Assembly (NCBI RefSeq): GCF_000632845.1
Contig: NZ_CP007474.1
Location: forward strand, 806,001 to 870,000
DNA from: Ehrlichia japonica
Lineage (GTDB): Bacteria; Pseudomonadota; Alphaproteobacteria; Rickettsiales; Anaplasmataceae
Length of the DNA stretch: 64,000 nucleotides
Reading direction: 5' to 3'
A program made the translations under genes and the position numbers. Under the pieces are notes generated by a model. That model was not told the origin of the DNA. It searched no databases and worked only from the letters and a program-made list of their open reading frames with translations. The first letter of the stretch is position 1; each line of letters begins with the position of its first letter. Below are positions 41,750 to 51,675 of the stretch, in pieces.

Positions 41750-42508
41750 ATGAAACCAAATCCATCTAATATAAACCTACCAAATGGATATACTCTAGAA
41801 CATCATAAGATTTTATACAGTACAAACCATGAAGCAATTAAGCTCGCAGAATGTGGAGCTGAAGACGGTACTATAATTATATCTGACGAACAAATTAAAG
41901 GACGAGGAAGGTATGAACGTATATGGCATTCTCCTAAAGGTAATTTATATTTCAGTGTTATCATAACAAAATTTGTAGAAGTATTCCCTTTATCATTTAT
42001 TGCAGCATTATCTGTTGGAAAAACACTTGAAGAAATACTAAAAAATAACGACAATATAATATCAAAAGTGCAATATAAATGGCCCAATGATATATTAGTA
42101 AATAGTAAAAAGATATCAGGTATACTATTAGAAAGCAGAACATCAAATAATATATTACAAAAATGGATAGTAGTTGGAATAGGCATTAATATGTATAAAG
42201 CTCCAGCATATGCAACAACAATCAACAAACACTGTCACAATTTCACTTTATCTAATCTAGAGTTACTAGAAAAAGTAATAAATAACTTTAACAATTTTAG
42301 AAAGCATTACATTCATCACGGATTTACAAATATAAGAGATTTATGGCTTAAACAAACATGCCACTTAAATAGCCATATCACTGTCAAAAGCCACACCCAT
42401 ACCTATACAGGACAATTTATTACAATAGATATAAAAGGTAATATGATTATGAAACAAGACGATAAAACAATATGTATTACTTCAGGAGAAATATTTAATA
42501 TCACATAA
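41750..42508 (+). CDS. birA: Biotin--[acetyl-CoA-carboxylase] ligase
   Basis: Attaches biotin to carboxylase carrier domains through biotinyl-AMP. At 252 residues it is the short class I form, without the N-terminal DNA-binding repressor domain. Motifs: STNHEAIKLAECGAEDGTII, the adenylate-binding DEQIKGRGRYERIWHSPKGN (GRGRxGRxW variant), QYKWPNDILVNSKKISGILLE, and VVGIGINMY. The C-terminal SH3-like subdomain is present (YTGQFITIDIKGNMIM). The ATG start fits the family. Confidence 0.95.
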   Translation: MKPNPSNINLPNGYTLEHHKILYSTNHEAIKLAECGAEDGTIIISDEQIKGRGRYERIWHSPKGNLYFSVIITKFVEVFPLSFIAALSVGKTLEEILKNNDNIISKVQYKWPNDILVNSKKISGILLESRTSNNILQKWIVVGIGINMYKAPAYATTINKHCHNFTLSNLELLEKVINNFNNFRKHYIHHGFTNIRDLWLKQTCHLNSHITVKSHTHTYTGQFITIDIKGNMIMKQDDKTICITSGEIFNIT

Positions 42509-43157
42509 GGCAAGTACAACTTGAATATGGCTATATCATTATCAGTAAGACATATATGCAATACACCGTTTAATAACACAAAAAATACCAGGCTAATTAT
42601 GCTTAATATAAAGTTATAATATACCAAGTAATATGAACACTTAAGTAATTTTACTTACGTACATATTATAGAAAATATTTATTTAATACCCAATAAAGTA
42701 CATTAACTATAATAATGAAACACAATATGAAAGGATACATCATAAATTAATATATCCTTCCACTAATAACAAAAATGCATAATCAAGTACATAAAAAAAA
42801 TAAAAACATCATTGACTAAATAATATATTCAATATAGAATTAATATGTTACATTTAGGATTTAAAGTATGTTAGCGTGGCGATTTAGTATTTAAGTGCGA
42901 GCTTAGGTATTTTGATAAATTGGTTACTTTAAAGATATGTAATAACGTCATGAGTTTTATCCATCTGCCAGGCAGGTGTTTTAGTGTCTATAAAATTGTA
43001 TACTTTTCTCACTATCTTGTTATTTAAATAATTAAAATACCTACTTTAAGAGTATAGGCACCTAATCTTATACTCTTGTAACTAAATAATTGCATACCCT
43101 ACTATAATACATATGCAGTTATTAGAAAATATTCTCAATTAACATGGAGGTAAAAAT
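42509..43157. other. Upstream region of the 738-residue orphan gene
   Basis: About 650 bp. No gene seen. The last 120 bp look regulatory: inverted repeat at 43048-43077, TATAAT at 43103-43108 and GGAGG at 43146-43150. CTGCCAGGCAG at about 42965-42975 is a short GC-rich palindrome. Confidence 0.55.
43048..43108 (+). promoter_or_regulatory. Inverted repeat and -10 box upstream of orphan gene
   Basis: AAGAGTATA (43048-43056) and TATACTCTT (43069-43077) form a perfect 9-bp inverted repeat with 12-nt spacing. It ends where the -35 region of the consensus TATAAT (43103-43108) would begin. This layout suits an operator or an upstream attenuating hairpin; no regulator can be named. Confidence 0.45.
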
Positions 43158-45374
43158 ATGCCAGGAAAACCAGAGCTTAGTAACAATCAGCTAAAACTTT
43201 ACAATAGAGTACAACAACACATAAACAATAATCAAGTTGTTAAAAGCATAAGTTTTACATCAAAACCACTAAGTTATATTTCTTATCGTATAAATTCCTT
43301 ATTTTTTGGTAGTAAAAATACTGCACATGAAAACTGTACCATAGTAACTGAAGAATTTACTTGTGATCTAATTCTAGCTTCAGCAGATTTTGAAGATTTT
43401 ATACAAGTAACAGCATGCCTAAACGAAGATTTAAAAGAGCAATGTAATGCTGATGGTATATTATTCTTATATGCTCTTCTCCCAAGGCTAACAAAACACA
43501 TCTCCAATAAATTAGCAGCAGGTGGTATATTATCACACAATGCATCTACCATTGAAAATATATTAAGCACAGCTACTGAAGGATTAGAGAATAGTTTCAA
43601 TCCAACAGATATTACATGTTATGAAGAATTTATAGATAGTATCTTAAATCCAAGTAATCAAGACATCCTACTTAAAGAAGCACAACAGGTACTTCAGACA
43701 GTACAGGTACTTACTTTTCATGCATTACTCATAAGAGGTATAGCACATGCAATTGTCAACAAAGTAATTCCTGATCAAGAGCATAAGGCACAGGTTGAGA
43801 TAGAAGCTAAAACTTCTACTTTATTACATGTAACAGCCCTAACACATACTACTAGAGAAAGTACTACACGTAACCTCAATAACGACTTTGCTCGTCAACA
43901 TCCATACCAAAATAAATTCTTATCACTAGCTAGTTATTTTAATAAACACGTTAGTAGCATTATTTCATATGCATATATTTCTTCTATATTATCAGTCTTC
44001 ATAACACGTGTATATTCTGGATATGCTAGTGACAGAGCAGAACGAGATGTACAAGCTGCAATGTCGGCTTTAGGTTATAATATCACTTTTAATCATACTC
44101 GCGACTATAGACCTGATATAAACTACCATAACGCCCACAATAGCACAGTAATCTATGCACCTAGACACCCTTCTGAATACTTCCCAGAACATGAAGGTAT
44201 TATAAACGGATTTCCTGTTTATATGACAACTATAATGTCTACAATACAGCTATTTCTTACATTACCAAATATGATCCTGAGTCAAAGTAAGAGAAGGTTC
44301 ATGCTCAAGACATTGAACAAATATTCACCTACACCAGCAGAACAAAGAAATAGTACAACTTTGACAAGTGTATTAATATTCCGTTGGGTTGGTAATGTTA
44401 TTGGACAACCTGTTGACTGCGTAGATTCTCCATATAAAGATCTATTTTTTAAATGGACCATTTTTAGACTATTTACACCATCTGCACCACTTGAAGAACC
44501 ATTAAAAATACAAAATATTTATAATTGTCTTAATAGGAATTGCTACCGCAATCGAGGCTCCCATGTCCAAATAAATAACACACTTACATACTCTAGTGTT
44601 ATGTTAACAGCAGCACTTGAATACTTAGATGCAGCTTTCGGATTTCCATACCTACCACTTTCAGCAGCTTTAAAAGGAACAAGACTTGCGTCAGTAGTTA
44701 TACCAGTATTAGCAAACAGACATAATATATGTTACAATAGTAGGTTCAAAAAGTTTGTATTCGCAAACATGCTAAGAACAGCAAGTTCACCTATCATACT
44801 AACAGCTTTTGATCAGTTGGGTAGTACAATACGTTATGTGAGTTTATTAACTGCACTTGATGTAGTTGTAACTGTAAATGCTGATGCAGTATCATCTAGT
44901 ATTTTATCTGAAGCCGGTATCATAGAACAGCAATTAGTTATAATTGAAGATATAATGCAAAACGCTATGCAAAACAATACAGCAAGTTTAGCATTACTTT
45001 CCCCAACAATTGAACGTAGATTACAACAATTAAGAAGCACCCTAACTATCAGTGAAATTCTAGAAAGAGATGAAGAGCAAGGTCAGGATAGTGAAAACCA
45101 AGAAGGAGCAACATCAGATATAGGATGTATTGACGCTAGTGCATTGCCATCTCCTTCTAGAAAACAACAATGTAGTATAACAATGGCAGAAGAAGTACTT
45201 ACTGATATTGCCCTAGAAGTACAATCAAGGTCTTATAGTAGGAGGAATATGCCTGAGTTCAGCATTATAGAAATTGACGATGAAGAAGATGGTGTAAATA
45301 ATAGCTTGCTACCAAGTTCAACGCTTAATGTCTCTTCAGTGAGTCGTTCAAGTTCTTCTATGTCAAGACAATAA
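43158..45374 (+). CDS. Orphan 738-residue protein with hydrophobic central segments
   Basis: I do not recognise this protein. A polar N-terminal 240 residues precede several hydrophobic stretches: about 265-290 (VSSIISYAYISSILSVFITRV), about 350-375 (MTTIMSTIQLFLTLP), and less hydrophobic ones around 480-520 and 540-580. The last 150 residues are acidic and Ser-rich (ERDEEQGQDSENQEG; ends SSVSRSSSSMSRQ) and are probably disordered. No signal peptide. A strong ribosome site (GGAGG, 7 nt before ATG) and a dedicated upstream regulatory-looking region suggest good expression. The large orphan membrane-interacting layout with an acidic tail is compatible with a secreted or surface host-interaction protein, but nothing in the sequence proves it. 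Confidence 0.8.
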   Translation: MPGKPELSNNQLKLYNRVQQHINNNQVVKSISFTSKPLSYISYRINSLFFGSKNTAHENCTIVTEEFTCDLILASADFEDFIQVTACLNEDLKEQCNADGILFLYALLPRLTKHISNKLAAGGILSHNASTIENILSTATEGLENSFNPTDITCYEEFIDSILNPSNQDILLKEAQQVLQTVQVLTFHALLIRGIAHAIVNKVIPDQEHKAQVEIEAKTSTLLHVTALTHTTRESTTRNLNNDFARQHPYQNKFLSLASYFNKHVSSIISYAYISSILSVFITRVYSGYASDRAERDVQAAMSALGYNITFNHTRDYRPDINYHNAHNSTVIYAPRHPSEYFPEHEGIINGFPVYMTTIMSTIQLFLTLPNMILSQSKRRFMLKTLNKYSPTPAEQRNSTTLTSVLIFRWVGNVIGQPVDCVDSPYKDLFFKWTIFRLFTPSAPLEEPLKIQNIYNCLNRNCYRNRGSHVQINNTLTYSSVMLTAALEYLDAAFGFPYLPLSAALKGTRLASVVIPVLANRHNICYNSRFKKFVFANMLRTASSPIILTAFDQLGSTIRYVSLLTALDVVVTVNADAVSSSILSEAGIIEQQLVIIEDIMQNAMQNNTASLALLSPTIERRLQQLRSTLTISEILERDEEQGQDSENQEGATSDIGCIDASALPSPSRKQQCSITMAEEVLTDIALEVQSRSYSRRNMPEFSIIEIDDEEDGVNNSLLPSSTLNVSSVSRSSSSMSRQ

Positions 45375-45789
45375 AAAAGGTGGTTTTAATGTAGAAACCC
45401 TGAGTAAAATGTAGCAGGAAACTAAGCTAACAATTTAGACTCCTCATACAAATTTTCCAGATTTTTTCTATCAATACAATAAAAAGGTATTGGTTATAAG
45501 TAAAAAAACTAAGTGAAGTTATAAAGTACTAAATCAGGATTCGGGGTTTTTACGAACTTCTAAAATCTGTCAATATGTTAACAAATTTAATAATGATTAC
45601 CCCTATGTATATAATTCATCAATAAATTCTACTTTTTAAAATCTATAACTATGCAAAACAAAATAACCCTTTATAAATCACACTAACCAATGATAGCAAG
45701 AACCAAGTTCCATCATTGGTGAACATAAAAACTCAGAATTTTAGGCACATAATTAACGATACCAAGCAACTTTCTTATTACAGAAACGG
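45375..45789. other. Spacer between orphan gene and tRNA-Gly
   Basis: About 415 bp. Contains the hairpin at 45686-45720; no coding sequence seen. Confidence 0.5.
45686..45720 (-). terminator. Hairpin beyond the 3' end of tRNA-Gly
   Basis: Outer arms ACCAATGAT / ATCATTGGT (perfect 9 bp) enclose an inner GAAC-CAA-GTTC stem. It lies 70 nt past the tRNA 3' end on the minus strand. There is no strong U tract, so it may be a terminator or a processing site for the tRNA precursor. Confidence 0.4.
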
Positions 45790-45862
45790 AGCGGAAGAAG
45801 GGGCTCGAACCCTCGACCTTTACCTTGGCAAGGTAATGCTCTACCAACTGAGCTACTCCCGC
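45790..45862 (-). tRNA. tRNA-Gly (anticodon GCC)
   Basis: The 73-nt minus-strand sequence folds as a full cloverleaf. Acceptor GCGGGAG pairs with CTTCCGC, D-arm GCTC..GAGC, anticodon stem TTACC/GGTAA with loop TTGCCAA (GCC), and T-arm loop TTCGAAC. CCA is not encoded (TCCG follows). Discriminator base is U. Confidence 0.96.
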
Positions 45863-46147
45863 ATTCAAGTTACTCCTTGTAAGCTTTAAATGCTAAAACA
45901 ATAACTGTTACAATGCAAGAGGTATTATACAATTTTTCTATAATGTATCCAAGAAAAACTTAAAACCTATAATGACAAGAAAGTTCAACTATCAAAATAA
46001 AATTAGAAAGAAAATAATGCATTAAAAGTAAAAATTGTATAACATACCATCATTATCACATTTCAAATGTTGTTGGATATTTATAGCTATTACAATGATG
46101 TCCCAATACTTATAATAAAATATACTTGAAACCTCGGAGATAAATAA

Positions 46148-47446
46148 ATGATAAAACGTTATAGTAGACCTGAAATGTCATCAATTTGGGAAGACAATAA
46201 TAAATTCAAAATATGGATGGATATAGAGTATTATGCATGTGAAGCACAAGTAAAATTAGGTGTGATACCTAACTATATACTTGATAACTTAAAAAACAAA
46301 ATAGAAGATTTTGATATCAATCGTATAAATGAAATCGAATCAGTGGTAAAACACGATGTAATAGCGTTTTTAACATATGTAGCAGAATCTACAAACTCAG
46401 ATATAAGATATTTACACTATGGTATGACAAGTTCCGATGTATTAGATACATGTCTATCTGTACAATTAAAGCAATCTTGCGATTTATTATTAAATAATAT
46501 AGAAGTTATACTAAACATTTTAAAACAAAAATCAATAGAAACAAAACATATATTATGTATAGGACGTAGTCACGGTGTACATGCAGAACCAATAACATTT
46601 GGCTTAAAACTTGCAAGATTCTATGCAGAATTTAAGCGAAATTACAAAAGACTAAAAATGGCTCAAGATGAAATATCGGTATGTAAGATTTCTGGAGCCA
46701 TGGGTAATTTTGCTAATATTGATCCATTTGTTGAAAATTACGTAGCAAATTCTTTAAATCTCAAACCAGAATCTATATCTTCACAAGTGATACCAAGGGA
46801 TCGCCATGCTATGTTTTTTGCAATTTTAGGAGTTATTGCATCTTCTATAGAGAACATAGCAATAGAAATTCGTCATCTTCAAAAAACTGAAACGTTAGAA
46901 GTCACAGAATATTTTTCAACCGGACAAAAAGGAAGTTCTGCAATGCCTCACAAGAAAAATCCTATATTAAGTGAAAATCTAACAGGTCTTGCCAGAATGA
47001 TACGCAGTTACGTAACCCCTGCTCTCGAAAATGTTGCTTTATGGCATGAAAGGGATATATCACACTCCTCTGTTGAAAGATGTATTGCACCAGATGCCTG
47101 CATTGTCACAGATTTTGCATTAGTAAGATTAGCAAATTTACTCGATAACATGGTTATACATCCTAACAATATGGATAAGAACTTAACACAATCAAAAGGT
47201 TTAGTATTTTCCCAGAGAGTACTTCTTGAATTAGTCAAACATGGGTTAAAAAGAGAAATAGCTTACAAAATAATTCAAGAAAAAGCATTAGAAACATGGA
47301 ATAACAACAGTCACTTTCTAGATGAACTAAAAAAAGATCCACAAATATTAAAATGCATAGGTAGCCAAAATTTAGAATCCTTATTTAACCTTGATTACTA
47401 TACACAACATACAGAAACAATATTTGAAAAAGTTTTTAAAGAATAA
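46148..47446 (+). CDS. purB: Adenylosuccinate lyase
   Basis: Catalyses two steps of purine synthesis (SAICAR to AICAR, and adenylosuccinate to AMP). It has 432 residues, the bacterial/B. subtilis-like length. Signature GSSAMPHKKNPILSENLTGL (about 262-281) carries the catalytic flexible loop. Other motifs are YLHYGMTSSDVLDT (substrate-binding TSSD), GRSHGVHAEPITFGLK (catalytic His) and RHDISHSSVER-type HERDISHSSVER. A ribosome site (CGGAGA) precedes the ATG. A consensus TATAAT at 46111-46116 is a likely -10 box. Monocistronic. Confidence 0.97.
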   Translation: MIKRYSRPEMSSIWEDNNKFKIWMDIEYYACEAQVKLGVIPNYILDNLKNKIEDFDINRINEIESVVKHDVIAFLTYVAESTNSDIRYLHYGMTSSDVLDTCLSVQLKQSCDLLLNNIEVILNILKQKSIETKHILCIGRSHGVHAEPITFGLKLARFYAEFKRNYKRLKMAQDEISVCKISGAMGNFANIDPFVENYVANSLNLKPESISSQVIPRDRHAMFFAILGVIASSIENIAIEIRHLQKTETLEVTEYFSTGQKGSSAMPHKKNPILSENLTGLARMIRSYVTPALENVALWHERDISHSSVERCIAPDACIVTDFALVRLANLLDNMVIHPNNMDKNLTQSKGLVFSQRVLLELVKHGLKREIAYKIIQEKALETWNNNSHFLDELKKDPQILKCIGSQNLESLFNLDYYTQHTETIFEKVFKE

Positions 47447-47627
47447 ATAAGTAATTTAAGATTAAGTTTTAATATTGATTAGTACGTAGGATTATTAAAT
47501 CATTGATTTTTTAAATATTAATATTAATAATATAAGATATTTATCAAATAAAACATTAACTTACTAAAAAATAATTAAATAAAATATTAATAACATAATT
47601 ATATATTAAAATAATAAATAATTATTA

Positions 47628-47656
47628 TTGACTATTTATTCTTTTCTGATTACAAT
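47628..47656 (+). promoter_or_regulatory. Near-consensus sigma70 promoter with no downstream gene
   Basis: TTGACT (47628-47633), exactly 17 nt, TACAAT (47651-47656); each box is 5 of 6. No open frame follows, so the product should be an RNA. Confidence 0.6.
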
Positions 47657-47662
47657 GCTGTT

Positions 47663-47790
47663 ATTATTAATTTAAAAGATTAATAAATACGGTCCTGCCT
47701 TACTATCAATGCATAACCATTAGGTAACACACACTTTATCTTACAAAGTAAAGCAGGGCCTCTACCTAGCTTTAGGTATAAACTAATTTA
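47663..47790 (+). ncRNA. Candidate structured small RNA
   Basis: Starting about 7 nt after the promoter above. GGTCCTGCCTTAC (47692-47704) can pair with GTAAAGCAGGGCC (about 47748-47760): 11 Watson-Crick pairs, one wobble and one mismatch, closing a 43-nt loop. A second hairpin TACCTA-GCTT-TAGGTA (47763-47778) follows and may mark the 3' end. These are the most GC-rich segments of an otherwise very AT-rich spacer. It lacks the GGAAGGAAGCAGC loop of SRP RNA and is too short for tmRNA or RNase P RNA. Both ends are estimates. Confidence 0.4.
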
Positions 47791-48212
47791 ACTACACACA
47801 TGCTTGATTTTATACATTTCTACAGTTTATTGCAAGTGATTTTTACACAACTAAAAGTTATAACACAAGAAGTTAAGGAATCATAAAGAAAAGACTATTT
47901 GCTACCACTCAATCCTCACATGACTTACTGTAAATACGGACTAAACCCTACTTCTTCACTCTTTCCAGTAAATTACCAATATTAATGATCCTTTCTATCT
48001 ACAAAATCAACATCAAGGTGTACACAGTCTCTACAAAAACATTTACTGAGCTGACACACTTACTTATCATCTTAACATTATAGTATTAATAAATCTCAGT
48101 TAAAATACTGCTTAGTCTTAGGAATGCATACGTAAGTCATTAACAAGTATAACATGTTCCTAATACTATTTTTCTAAAGCATGAAACTAATCTTTATTCT
48201 AACAAGATACTA

Positions 48213-50123
48213 CTAATAAACCCTAGCCAACACATTATTCATTCTCTCAGCAAAACCACTAACATCTTCTAGCTCTTCACCTTCAAGAATACATGCTTGA
48301 TTTAATAACAAGTGTAACATATCATCTAATGTTACACTTTCTCCAGCATTAGCATGCTCATCTATCATCTTACTAATAATAGGATGCTTAGGATTAATTT
48401 CTAAAATCTTTGTGCTTTTATAATTCAATTGCTTTTGTTCTCTTAAAAATCTCTCCATTCTAATATCCATAGAACCATCTGCTACAGCTAAGCATACTGG
48501 ACTATTTGTCAATTTTTTCGAAACTCTAACACCACTAACTAATTTACCAAGTACCTGAACAGCATACTTAACAAATGTATCTACTTTTTCTTTAGAGTCA
48601 TCACTCTCATCTTCATTCTCTTTAATTTCTTCATTTTTATCAAGATTAGCAAGCTTTTCTAAATCTTCACCTGCACGTATAACTGACTTTAAAGGTACTT
48701 TTTGATAATCAGTGACCACATTTGTCCAAAAATCATCTACAGGATCAACTAATAATATAACTTCTATGCCACGACTTATAAACCCTTCTAGTTGAGGACT
48801 CTTTTTTATAGAATCTAAATCATTACCAGTTAAATAATAAATATTATCTTGTCCTGTTTTCATTCTCTCAATATAGTCTTCTAGGCTAATTAATGAATCA
48901 TCGCTGTGTGTACTATAAAAACGACATGCTGATATTAACTCTTCACGAAACTCTGTGTTCATTGATTCACACAATCCTTCTTTCAGTACTGAACCAAAAT
49001 TTTCCCAAAACTTTTTATAATCCTCAATATCATTCTCAGCCTTTTTCCTAAGTTCGGACAATATCCTCTTTACTATAGATTGTTTAATCTTTTCAATAAT
49101 TTTATTATTCTGTAGAGTCTCACGACTAATATTTAAAGGTAAATCTGAAGAATCTATTATACCTTTTAAGAATCTTAAATATTGAGGTATGATTTGTACA
49201 TTATCTTCAGTAATAAATACCTTGTTAACGTACAATTTTACTGAACATTTTCTATCAGGATGGAATAAATCAAATGGTTTAATAGATGGTATATACAATA
49301 AATTAGTATACTCTATTACTCCCTCATTTTTATTATGTAATATCATCCAAGGTTCACCACCAACATGAGCTACCGTACGGAAAAAATTTTGATGCTCTTC
49401 CGTAGATATTTCATCTTTCGATTTTGTCCAAATAGCAGCATCACTATTTAACTTTTCTTCCTCTCCCTTATCATTTAAGAAATAAACTGGATAGTTAATA
49501 TGATAAGAATATGTAGTAATAATATGCTCTATGCGAAATTTATCAACAAACTCAGATTCTTCAGGTTTTAATACTAAAGTAATTCGAGTTCCACGAGGCA
49601 CTTGATCACCTTCTAGTTGCGCAATAGTAAACTCTCCATCCCCAAAAGATTTCCACTGATATCCTATAGATTCTCCAGCTTTACGAGATTCAACTATAAC
49701 CTCATTGGCTACCATAAATGCAGAATAAAAACCTACGCCAAATTTACCAATTAATTCAACAACACCTTGAGAAGAAGCTTCACTGTTCATTGCTTCTAAA
49801 AACTTCTGCGTACCAGAATGTGCTATAGTACCTAAATTATCTATTAGGTCTTGTCTATTCATTCCAATACCATTATCAGAGATATATAATCTATTTTTAT
49901 CTTGGTCCACACTGATGACTATTTTAAAATCAGAATCTTGATCTATTAAATCTTGGTTAGATAAAGATTCATAACGTAACTTATCACATGCATCTGACGC
50001 ATTAGAAACTAATTCTCTTAAAAAAATATCTTTATTAGTATAAAGAGAGTGTATAACAAGTTTCAATACCTTCCCCACTTCAGCATCAAACTTTAATTTT
50101 TCAGAATTTATAACATCTTGCAT
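48213..50123 (-). CDS. htpG: Chaperone HtpG (Hsp90)
   Basis: Bacterial Hsp90, an ATP-dependent dimeric chaperone. The 636-residue length is standard. The GHKL ATPase domain has [20 protein letters not shown], the DNGIGM nucleotide motif and [14 protein letters not shown]. The middle domain has [14 protein letters not shown] and [10 protein letters not shown] (catalytic Arg loop). The C-terminal dimerisation domain ends normally. A charged insertion near residues 500-515 ([17 protein letters not shown]) is longer than usual. It lies about 70 bp downstream of the TPR-like protein gene on the same strand. Confidence 0.97.
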   Translation of the reverse strand: MQDVINSEKLKFDAEVGKVLKLVIHSLYTNKDIFLRELVSNASDACDKLRYESLSNQDLIDQDSDFKIVISVDQDKNRLYISDNGIGMNRQDLIDNLGTIAHSGTQKFLEAMNSEASSQGVVELIGKFGVGFYSAFMVANEVIVESRKAGESIGYQWKSFGDGEFTIAQLEGDQVPRGTRITLVLKPEESEFVDKFRIEHIITTYSYHINYPVYFLNDKGEEEKLNSDAAIWTKSKDEISTEEHQNFFRTVAHVGGEPWMILHNKNEGVIEYTNLLYIPSIKPFDLFHPDRKCSVKLYVNKVFITEDNVQIIPQYLRFLKGIIDSSDLPLNISRETLQNNKIIEKIKQSIVKRILSELRKKAENDIEDYKKFWENFGSVLKEGLCESMNTEFREELISACRFYSTHSDDSLISLEDYIERMKTGQDNIYYLTGNDLDSIKKSPQLEGFISRGIEVILLVDPVDDFWTNVVTDYQKVPLKSVIRAGEDLEKLANLDKNEEIKENEDESDDSKEKVDTFVKYAVQVLGKLVSGVRVSKKLTNSPVCLAVADGSMDIRMERFLREQKQLNYKSTKILEINPKHPIISKMIDEHANAGESVTLDDMLHLLLNQACILEGEELEDVSGFAERMNNVLARVY

Positions 50124-50194
50124 ATTAACCCTCTAAAACTAACATCAATAAATAAGTAATAACTACAGTAACAATTTTCAAGTTCTCAAATTCA

Positions 50195-50797
50195 CTAATT
50201 TTCATAAATTTGCAGTAAATCCATAGCATGCTTGTATACCATAGACTCAGAATTTACATCACCAACTATTTCTTTTATTACTCCAATAGCACCATCAATA
50301 TCACCATTTTTAAGCATAGATACTGCTATTGCCTCTTTAATAGACGATTTGTAAACTTCAGATTTATTAGATACAAATTTCTGAATCTTACTTTTTAATA
50401 AATCCAAATTTTCCCCTTTAAGCAATGTTATAATTTCTAAATATTCTGCTAATTCTCTTAATTCAGGAATGAGCTTTTTATCGGCAGCCAAATCAGCATA
50501 TATTAATTGTGCTTTTTCCACTTGATCCTCACCATACATACCTGCCAACTTAAACTTAGCCAAATACTGATAGCTAGAACCATCAACTTTAGCAACATCA
50601 TTTAATATCTTCATCATCTCATCATTACTAATTTCACCTATTAAAGCATCATACATCATATCACCCATGTGCTGCGATATCTTGTCATGACGATTATCTA
50701 CCCATGAAACCATTCCCGCAAATACTATTAAAAAAACAACTACAGCACAACACATCCATTTCAATTTTGGAATAACCTTAACTATGTTTAACTCCAT
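50195..50797 (-). CDS. Membrane-anchored TPR-like protein (YfgM-like)
   Basis: A 200-residue protein with one N-terminal transmembrane helix (about 12-30, CCAVVVFLIVFAGMVSW) followed by a helical periplasmic part with irregular TPR-like pairs, ending KHAMDLLQIYEN. The layout matches YfgM-type ancillary proteins of the secretion translocon in other proteobacteria. The sequence is diverged, so the function is a suggestion only. I chose the ATG at 50797 over a TTG five codons upstream. It precedes htpG on the same strand, which would fit a role in protein quality control. Confidence 0.7.
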   Translation of the reverse strand: MELNIVKVIPKLKWMCCAVVVFLIVFAGMVSWVDNRHDKISQHMGDMMYDALIGEISNDEMMKILNDVAKVDGSSYQYLAKFKLAGMYGEDQVEKAQLIYADLAADKKLIPELRELAEYLEIITLLKGENLDLLKSKIQKFVSNKSEVYKSSIKEAIAVSMLKNGDIDGAIGVIKEIVGDVNSESMVYKHAMDLLQIYEN

Positions 50798-51025
50798 AAA
50801 CTGTCCAATCAATTAACAAGATGATATCAATGTAAAAAAATAAATGTATATAGTCAATGCATTTTAGGAAGGAATCATAAGTACTGGTATAATAGACATA
50901 TCTTACATGAATACAAATTTACCTAAATATATACAATCTTTCATACTTATATAAACCTTGAATATATTACATAACATCTATACAATGATATATTTATAAT
51001 ATATAGCACCACATTCCATTAAAAT

Positions 51026-51658
51026 TCACAAACTCTTATTTTTATACTCACATAAATCCTGAACAATACATTGACTACATAATGGCTTCCTTGACTTACA
51101 TATATATCTACCATGCAACACTAACCAGTGATGTGCATATAATAACCATTTTTTTGGTATTATACTTAACAATGCACTCTCTGTTTTTAACACACTATCT
51201 TCCTTAACTAACCCCATCCTATTACTTACTCTAAATACATGAGTGTCAACAGCAACAGTTGGTAAATTTAACCATGTGTTTAAAAAAACATTTGCACTCT
51301 TTCTTCCCACACCTGGTAATGCAATAAGAGTATCAAAATCTAAAGGTACGTTACTATTATATTGATTTATAATAATTTCACTAAGTGCAATAATATTTCT
51401 AGATTTAGAATTATATAATCCTATTGTATTTATATAACTTTTTAGACCTTTTTCCCCAAGGTTTAACATTTTTCCTGGACTATCAGCAATTTCAAATAGT
51501 TTATTTGTAATTTTATTTACACTAACATCAGTAGTACGCGCAGATAATACTATTGCTACTAACAAAGTAAAATCGTTAGTATATCTCAGTTCTATCTTCG
51601 GGTAAGGATTATACTCTTTAAACTTAGTAAATAGTAAATTTATTTTCTCCTGATCCAT
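51026..51658 (-). CDS. nth: Endonuclease III
   Basis: Base-excision repair glycosylase/AP lyase for oxidised pyrimidines. It has 210 residues. Helix-hairpin-helix LPGVGRKSANVFLN (catalytic Lys in GRKSA) is followed by VDTHVFRVSNRMGL with the catalytic Asp. The C-terminal iron-sulfur cluster Cys are in YICKSRKPLCSQCIVQDLC. The first residues (MDQEKINLLFTKFKEYNP) match the family start. It lies 17 bp after gyrA on the same strand and is probably co-transcribed. Confidence 0.97.
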   Translation of the reverse strand: MDQEKINLLFTKFKEYNPYPKIELRYTNDFTLLVAIVLSARTTDVSVNKITNKLFEIADSPGKMLNLGEKGLKSYINTIGLYNSKSRNIIALSEIIINQYNSNVPLDFDTLIALPGVGRKSANVFLNTWLNLPTVAVDTHVFRVSNRMGLVKEDSVLKTESALLSIIPKKWLLYAHHWLVLHGRYICKSRKPLCSQCIVQDLCEYKNKSL

Positions 51659-51675
51659 TAATCTGTATACACAAT

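Larger units (their letters stand above)
47447..48212. other. Convergent spacer purB / htpG with a candidate ncRNA
   Basis: About 770 bp without open frames. 47628-47790 holds a promoter and structured transcript described separately; the remaining 400 bp to htpG show nothing I can name. Confidence 0.55.

Noticed and set aside
43283-43600. Minus-strand open frame inside the 738-residue gene, and similar antisense frames elsewhere
   Set aside because: They are shadows of well-supported genes on the other strand and show no independent features.
47692-47760. Possible SRP (4.5S) RNA, because of the long GC-rich stem
   Set aside because: The conserved GGAAGGAAGCAGC apical region is missing on both strands and the loop is unpaired, so I call it only an unnamed ncRNA candidate.
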